Source of the DNA: CAZNPH01 sp964574985
GTDB taxonomy: Bacteria > Bacteroidota > Bacteroidia > Bacteroidales > SM23-62
DNA length: 64,000 nucleotides
NCBI GenBank assembly: GCA_964574985.1
Contig: CAZNPH010000013.1
Location: 48,787-112,786, forward strand
Reading direction: 5' to 3'
This document shows, one piece after another, positions 59,585 to 64,000 of the stretch. The notes under the pieces were generated by a model that was given only the letters and a program-made list of their open reading frames with translations, was not told the origin of the DNA and searched no databases. The position numbers and the translations under genes are program-made. Each line of letters starts with the position of its first letter. The stretch's first letter is position 1.

Positions 59585-60517
59585 ATGATCAGAACCGGAC
59601 TGTTCGGGATCCCCTGCTCCAATGATCCGGTAATCCATGCTTTGAAAATCCTGCCGGATTTTGAGCTGGCAGGGATTTATTATCCCGAAGTTTCCATTGT
59701 CCCTGCTGAACACGATTTCCAGGGTATTCCTTATTTCAGGACATTCGGGGAACTGGTGGAACGATCCGAGGTAATCATTTTTTCCCTCCGTGAAATCATT
59801 GATCCCTCATATATCGCTTATGCCCTGAAAAATTCAAAGCATATCCTGGTCGATCATATCTGCCGGATCAGCATAGACAAGCTTGACCATTTATTCAAAC
59901 TGGCTGCAGAAGCCAATGTGGTCCTGCGGATCAGAAAAAAGGAAAAGCACAATCCTGCTCTCCGGGTGGCCCTGGATCTTGTGCGTAATCCTTTTTTTAT
60001 TGAGATCAGAAAAGAAACCAGGCTCGAGCCGGATCATGGCAGCCATGAAGGACGGTTACTGAAAATGCTGGAGGGGATCGATGCCCTGCTGGATTTCCGG
60101 ACATGTAATCTAAGAAAGATCAATATTTCAGAGCCTCTGGGGCTGCCCGGCCCGCCGGAAGCTTTTCATGCCCGGCTGGAATACGACAACGGGTGCATTG
60201 CCAGTATTTCGGCCAACCGGTTTGCGCAAAAGGAGAAATTGATATGCCGGTATTATCAGACCGGGGAGATGATCACCATTGATCTGACCAACCACAAAGT
60301 GCAAACCACCCGCAAGCTGCCAGGAACAGGGAACCTGAAGGAAATAAACCATTTGGTGCCTGCAGGGGATCCCCATGGCACGGAATTGCTGGAATTCATG
60401 AAAGACCTCCTCTCGCAAAACATGCAGGAAGACCATAAAACCCTATACCGTCCATCGGTTTTGATCAGCCGGAAGGTATTGCACAGATTCAGGGATTCGG
60501 CCGGAATGCTCCATTAA
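59585..60517 (+). CDS. Gfo/Idh/MocA-like oxidoreductase
   Basis: The protein has 310 residues from the ATG at 59585; the earlier in-frame ATG (59564) falls within the -7 element. The Rossmann part (1-120) shows FGIPCSNDPVIHALKILPDFEL and YALKNSKHILVDHICRISIDK, where the usual EKP motif is replaced by DHI. The second domain (about 120-290) is the family's alpha/beta part with LEYDNGCIASISANRFAQKEK. The dinucleotide glycine motif is degenerate (GIPCSND), so catalysis is uncertain. It lies directly before an exopolysaccharide-type sugar transferase and may act on a nucleotide sugar. Confidence 0.72.
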   Translation: MIRTGLFGIPCSNDPVIHALKILPDFELAGIYYPEVSIVPAEHDFQGIPYFRTFGELVERSEVIIFSLREIIDPSYIAYALKNSKHILVDHICRISIDKLDHLFKLAAEANVVLRIRKKEKHNPALRVALDLVRNPFFIEIRKETRLEPDHGSHEGRLLKMLEGIDALLDFRTCNLRKINISEPLGLPGPPEAFHARLEYDNGCIASISANRFAQKEKLICRYYQTGEMITIDLTNHKVQTTRKLPGTGNLKEINHLVPAGDPHGTELLEFMKDLLSQNMQEDHKTLYRPSVLISRKVLHRFRDSAGMLH

Positions 60518-60592
60518 ATGCCCACGGGCAATATATCATCGAATAAACAGTTATTGTGATAATAAGCAACAGGTATTTTCACCCATACGAAA

Positions 60593-62008
60593 GTGACTGC
60601 AAAAAAACAGAGGTTAAAATATCTGATCTTCGATTTATTCGCTGCAGCAGCCAGTTGGACAGCCTTTTATTTATACAGGAAGGAACTGGTTGAACCCCTG
60701 AAATTCGGTTACGATATCCCCCTGGAATTGAATTCCCGGTACTTCCTCGGCGTTGGCCTCATTCCTCTTTTCTGGATATTCCTGTATTATTTATCCGGAT
60801 ATTATAAGGACGTATTCCGCAAATCCAGGCTGAATGAACTGGGCCAGACCCTGCTGATGACCCTGATCGGGACTTTGATCATTTTCTTTACCCTGATGCT
60901 GAATGATGTGGTGGTTTCCCACAGAAGCTATTATGGCCATTTTCTGGTCCTGTTCACCTGCCATTTTATTTTTACTTACATCCCCCGGTTGCTGATCACC
61001 TCCTCAACCATCCGGCAGTTCCGGAAGGGGATATTGAATTTCAGAACTCTGATCATAGGCGGAAATAAACGGGCCATGGAGATCTATCAGGAGATGCGCG
61101 GTCAGAAACCTTCCCTGGGCTATCAAATTGTCGGGTTTGTAACGGTGAACGGAGGAGAGAACAAGAAACTGGAAAAATACGTGCCCAAACTGGGAAACAT
61201 GAAATCCCTGACCCAGGTAATCGAAAAGCACAGAATACAGGAAGTGATCATCGCCATTGAATCATCAGAACATAAAGCCATCAGCCGGATCATCAATAAA
61301 CTGAATGAATCCAGGGTGGTGATCAAGGCCATTCCCGATATGTACGACATCCTGACCGGCAAGGTCAAAATCGAGAACATATACGGAACTCCCCTGATCC
61401 AGATATCACATAACCTGATGCCATACTGGCAGGAAAAACTGAAAAGGTTTATCGACATCGGGGTATCCCTGCTTGCACTGACTATTCTTTTGCCTTTGAG
61501 CATTTTTCTGCTTCTAGGCGTTTTGTTTTCTTCCAAAGGACCGGTCTTTTTCAAACAGGAACGTGTGGGAAGATATGGCAAACCCTTTTTCCTTTATAAG
61601 TTCCGTTCCATGTTCCGTGATGCGGAAACGCGGGGTCCGGAACTTGCCCGGAACAACGATGACCGCCTTACCGGTTTCGGAAAGTTCATGAGAAAAAGAA
61701 AGCTGGACGAGATACCCAATTTCTGGAATGTCCTGAAGGGGGATATGTCCCTGGTGGGGCCAAGGCCCGAACGGTATTACTACGTAAAACAGATCATGAG
61801 GAAGGCGCCCCATTATACTCACCTGCACAAAGTAAAGCCGGGCATTACTTCCTGGGGGCAAGTCAAATACGGCTATGCTGAAAACGTGGATGAAATGGTC
61901 AAAAGACTGAAATACGATATCATCTACATCGAGAACATGTCCATTTTTGTCGATTTCCAGATCATGATCAATACCCTGGTCACCGTGATACGGGGAAAAG
62001 GGATATGA
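60593..62008 (+). CDS. Polyprenyl-phosphate sugar-1-phosphate transferase (exopolysaccharide type)
   Basis: The protein has 471 residues from the GTG at 60593; no ATG precedes the second membrane helix. Four N-terminal helices (about 15-130), a CoA-binding-like Rossmann segment (LIIGGNKRAMEIYQEM, about 145-265) and another helix near 295 lead to the catalytic Bac_transf domain. FKQERVGRYGKPFFLYKFRSM, LDEIPNFWNVLKGDMSLVGP and a final KPGITSWGQVKYGYAE are its signatures. It transfers a sugar phosphate to undecaprenyl phosphate, the first step of exopolysaccharide or O-antigen assembly. The stop codon abuts the convergent thpR stop. Confidence 0.93.
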   Translation: MTAKKQRLKYLIFDLFAAAASWTAFYLYRKELVEPLKFGYDIPLELNSRYFLGVGLIPLFWIFLYYLSGYYKDVFRKSRLNELGQTLLMTLIGTLIIFFTLMLNDVVVSHRSYYGHFLVLFTCHFIFTYIPRLLITSSTIRQFRKGILNFRTLIIGGNKRAMEIYQEMRGQKPSLGYQIVGFVTVNGGENKKLEKYVPKLGNMKSLTQVIEKHRIQEVIIAIESSEHKAISRIINKLNESRVVIKAIPDMYDILTGKVKIENIYGTPLIQISHNLMPYWQEKLKRFIDIGVSLLALTILLPLSIFLLLGVLFSSKGPVFFKQERVGRYGKPFFLYKFRSMFRDAETRGPELARNNDDRLTGFGKFMRKRKLDEIPNFWNVLKGDMSLVGPRPERYYYVKQIMRKAPHYTHLHKVKPGITSWGQVKYGYAENVDEMVKRLKYDIIYIENMSIFVDFQIMINTLVTVIRGKGI

Positions 62009-62566
62009 TCATTCGAGCCTGTATTTCTGCAGGATAGTATATTCAGGACCGTCAGGCGTAAGGACACTTTCTGTAAAACACAACTCATTGATCATGGTTT
62101 CCTGAAATATAACATCCCGGGTTTGAAGCAGCCACTCCTGAAGCTTTTGGGCGTTCTTCAGGTATTTGATCCTTCCCAGGGTGAGGTGCGGACTGAAAGG
62201 ACGGTCATCGGTCGGGAAACCCAACCTTCCGGCCAATTCATCAACCTCATTTTTTATCAGGTCCAATTCATCATGCCCCTCGGTACCGATCCAGATCACT
62301 TTCGGCCTGCGCAAGCCGGGAAACACACCGGAACCTTTAAATCTTATAAGATCGGGATGGTGTCTTCCGGCCAGTTCCCCGATCCCTTTTCTGAGCATCT
62401 CCAGTTGAGCCTCATCGGTATCCCCGAAAAAATTCAGGGTAATATGCATTTTTACCGGATCAACCCACCGGATCTTTTCTCCCTGCAATTTGTCATTGCA
62501 CAAACGGATGGCTTTTATCAATTCTTCATCCGGAGCGGCTTTCATAGCCAGGAAAGTCCTTTTCAT
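62009..62566 (-). CDS. thpR: RNA 2',3'-cyclic phosphodiesterase (2'-5' RNA ligase family)
   Basis: The protein has 185 residues. The two catalytic HxT motifs of the 2H phosphoesterase superfamily are visible: HITLNFFGDT near 46 and HLTLGRIK near 128. MKRTFLAMKAAPDEELIKAI and VIWIGTEGHDELDLIKNEVD also match. The enzyme opens 2',3'-cyclic phosphates on RNA and can ligate tRNA halves in vitro. Its physiological role is unclear. It is a single gene converging on the sugar transferase, with TGATCA serving as both stop codons. Confidence 0.92.
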   Translation of the reverse strand: MKRTFLAMKAAPDEELIKAIRLCNDKLQGEKIRWVDPVKMHITLNFFGDTDEAQLEMLRKGIGELAGRHHPDLIRFKGSGVFPGLRRPKVIWIGTEGHDELDLIKNEVDELAGRLGFPTDDRPFSPHLTLGRIKYLKNAQKLQEWLLQTRDVIFQETMINELCFTESVLTPDGPEYTILQKYRLE

Positions 62567-62649
62567 AAAGCAGGAATATTTATTCTCCTGATGGATTACG
62601 ATTGTGTGAAATTTTCAATATATTGTAATTATAATTAAAAAAGTACATT

Positions 62650-63306
62650 ATGGCAACAAAGAAGAATTTTGCTGTTGTTCTATCAGGTTCCGGTGTTATG
62701 GATGGATCCGAGATCCACGAAGCAACCCTGACATTGTATGCCATTGCTAAAAATGGCGCGGATTATACAATCTTCGCCCCCGATATTGAACAGCACCATG
62801 TAACTGACCATCTCACCGGGAAGGAAACCGGCGAAAAAAGAAATGTATTGGTTGAATCGGCACGCATCGCCAGAGGCAATATCCGGGATATGAGTGAATT
62901 TTCAGCTGACAGGCATGATGCATTGGTCTTTCCGGGAGGTTTCGGAGTGGCCAAAAACCTCAGCTCATATGCCATTGACGGACAAAAATTGACCATCGTG
63001 CCTTCTGTGGGGAAAGCCATCCAGGACATGATCAATATGAAAAAGCCCATCGGCGCCCTGTGCATCGCCCCGGTTCTCCTGGCCAAGACCCTCAGCAACG
63101 TGGAACTGACCATCGGCCAGGATCCGGATACCATCAAAGATCTGGAAGCATTGGGTGCCATACACAGAAATACCGGACATGGCCAGGTCATTGTTGACAA
63201 AACATACAAAGTAGTGACCACGCCCTGTTACATGCTCGACGCAAATATCGCACAGGTCGGGGAAGGAGCGGAAAATCTGGTAAAAGCCATGCTTGAACTG
63301 ATGTAG
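62650..63306 (+). CDS. elbB: Isoprenoid biosynthesis glyoxalase ElbB-like protein
   Basis: This 218-residue DJ-1/PfpI-type protein starts FAVVLSGSGVMDGSEIHEATL and contains ALVFPGGFGVAKNLSSYAIDG and PIGALCIAPVLLAKTL, where the nucleophile-elbow cysteine lies near 139. It ends in NLVKAMLELM. ElbB was linked to isoprenoid synthesis in E. coli by genetics, and has weak glyoxalase activity. Its main function is uncertain. The upstream 80 bases are AT-rich without a clear promoter. It converges on the DUF4294 gene with one base between the stops. Confidence 0.9.
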   Translation: MATKKNFAVVLSGSGVMDGSEIHEATLTLYAIAKNGADYTIFAPDIEQHHVTDHLTGKETGEKRNVLVESARIARGNIRDMSEFSADRHDALVFPGGFGVAKNLSSYAIDGQKLTIVPSVGKAIQDMINMKKPIGALCIAPVLLAKTLSNVELTIGQDPDTIKDLEALGAIHRNTGHGQVIVDKTYKVVTTPCYMLDANIAQVGEGAENLVKAMLELM

Positions 63307-63307
63307 A

Positions 63308-63913
63308 TCATATCTGTCCGTTCTCGATCATGATGATGATCTCTTCTATGATCCTGTCCTCTCCTCTGGCATCATAAGTGGCTTTCAGATTGGAGCCGAA
63401 AATATGTGCAACGGCCTGCCAGAAAAATGCAGGAAAGGAACCCTTGAGTTCTTTCACCAGTTCGTACGAAGTATCCCCTGTTTCCCGGTCGATAAGCTTG
63501 ATCAGTATCCTGCCCTGGGTAATGGTCAGTTTCTTCAGATCATCCTCAAATTCCTCCATCAGTTCCTCCTCCATTTTTTTGATGTATTTTTTCCTTGCTT
63601 TTTCGGTGGGCAGGCGCACAAGGTGGTCATTGATCTCCTTCAGCCGTTTTCCGGCCAGCTTGGCCCAGGGATACGCCTTTTTGACATTGTATACCAGCCG
63701 GTAGTACCGCCTCATTTGCCACCAGTTGTTATACCTGCGCGGAAAAATGTACACCTCATCAATATGGGCCATGTAAATGGTATCTCCGTCCACGACCTTC
63801 CCCCGCACAACATTATGCTCACTGAATGGTTCGATCTTTTCCTGGCCGGTTATATTGCCGGTGCAGAAAAACAAAACAAAAAACAACCCTATGATTGAAC
63901 GGACTCCCTTCAT
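63308..63913 (-). CDS. DUF4294 family exported protein
   Basis: The protein has 201 residues with a signal peptide (VRSIIGLFFVLFFCTGNITGQ). The conserved DUF4294 block covers most of the rest: GDTIYMAHIDEVYIFPRRY, RRYYRLVYNVKKAYPWAKLA, and KLTITQGRILIKLIDRETG. The family is confined to Bacteroidetes and is of unknown function. Charged helices at 95-125 may pack against the aromatic part. The 87 bases upstream to the window edge show no clear promoter. Confidence 0.88.
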   Translation of the reverse strand: MKGVRSIIGLFFVLFFCTGNITGQEKIEPFSEHNVVRGKVVDGDTIYMAHIDEVYIFPRRYNNWWQMRRYYRLVYNVKKAYPWAKLAGKRLKEINDHLVRLPTEKARKKYIKKMEEELMEEFEDDLKKLTITQGRILIKLIDRETGDTSYELVKELKGSFPAFFWQAVAHIFGSNLKATYDARGEDRIIEEIIIMIENGQI

Positions 63914-64000
63914 ATTGCATCCTCAAACTTTTTAACGAAAAACAATCTATTTTTCCAAAATCCCTTTGGATTTTAACTCGCTAATAAATATAGCAATTTA

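Overview
The window is about 64 kb of a Bacteroidetes chromosome, most likely from the order Bacteroidales. Evidence: type IX secretion sorting domains at the ends of two large exported proteins, a GldB lipoprotein, a DUF4294 protein, the MurF-alanine racemase fusion typical of this phylum, start codons without Shine-Dalgarno sequences, and repeated copies of the phylum's promoter element TAnnTTTG (often with an upstream TTTG) just before genes. One run of exactly 100 N (40988-41087) shows that this is a scaffold from a draft or metagenome assembly. No rRNA, tRNA, CRISPR array, prophage or insertion sequence is visible.

Layout. 1-6 kb: the start of a dihydrolipoyl dehydrogenase gene and a 1710-residue secreted Ig/BNR/PKD protein. 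6-16 kb: a TPR-SpoIIE phosphatase, the MeaB chaperone GTPase, a DUF1573 protein, a protease-like/propeller/barrel outer-membrane protein, a half-size TauE permease and an M20 amidohydrolase. 16-20.5 kb: gldB, a PorT-like barrel, nadE and a Crp-type regulator. 20.5-28.3 kb: envelope genes (ArnT-like GT39, lipid A acyltransferase, GT2, a GT2-GT4 fusion, MurF-Alr). 28.3-34.1 kb: a Lys/Glu-rich protein, rsmI, a small exported repeat protein, a DEAD-box helicase, dnaB and ispE. 34.1-38.4 kb: the biotin carrier and carboxyltransferase of an acyl-CoA carboxylase, an LptF/G permease and tgt. 38.5-41.4 kb: a membrane GT2, a sigma factor, rsmG, the gap with its 15-bp repeats, and rpmH with a clear terminator. 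41.5-50.7 kb: a GT39-TPR fusion, a UDP-galactopyranose-mutase-like flavoprotein, a PASTA protein, a T9SS cargo, an RluD-type synthase and ddl. 50.7-55.2 kb: an accessory patch with two gene remnants joined by a deletion, a small ORF, a tail-less SSB and a GH2 enzyme. 55.2-64 kb: gcvP, an MBL hydrolase, pcm, a Gfo/Idh-like oxidoreductase, a sugar-phosphate transferase, thpR, elbB and the DUF4294 gene.

Function. Most genes are housekeeping or envelope genes. MeaB (8.8 kb) and the acyl-CoA carboxylase subunits (34 kb) both point to propionyl/methylmalonyl-CoA metabolism. MurF-Alr, Ddl and the PASTA protein serve peptidoglycan; the glycosyltransferases, acyltransferase and sugar transferase serve LPS or exopolysaccharide; GldB and the sorting domains belong to gliding/T9SS biology.

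Most interesting. No complete new system could be demonstrated. The best leads are the exported protein with three EDWM-type repeats (30 kb), the palindromic two-way promoter between murF-alr and its neighbour (28.3 kb), the promoter firing into a tandem repeat and assembly gap (40.9 kb), the deletion scar fusing a gluconate permease to a glycoside hydrolase (51.56 kb), the protease-like/propeller/barrel protein (11-14.5 kb), and a TGT without the usual zinc cysteines (37.4 kb).
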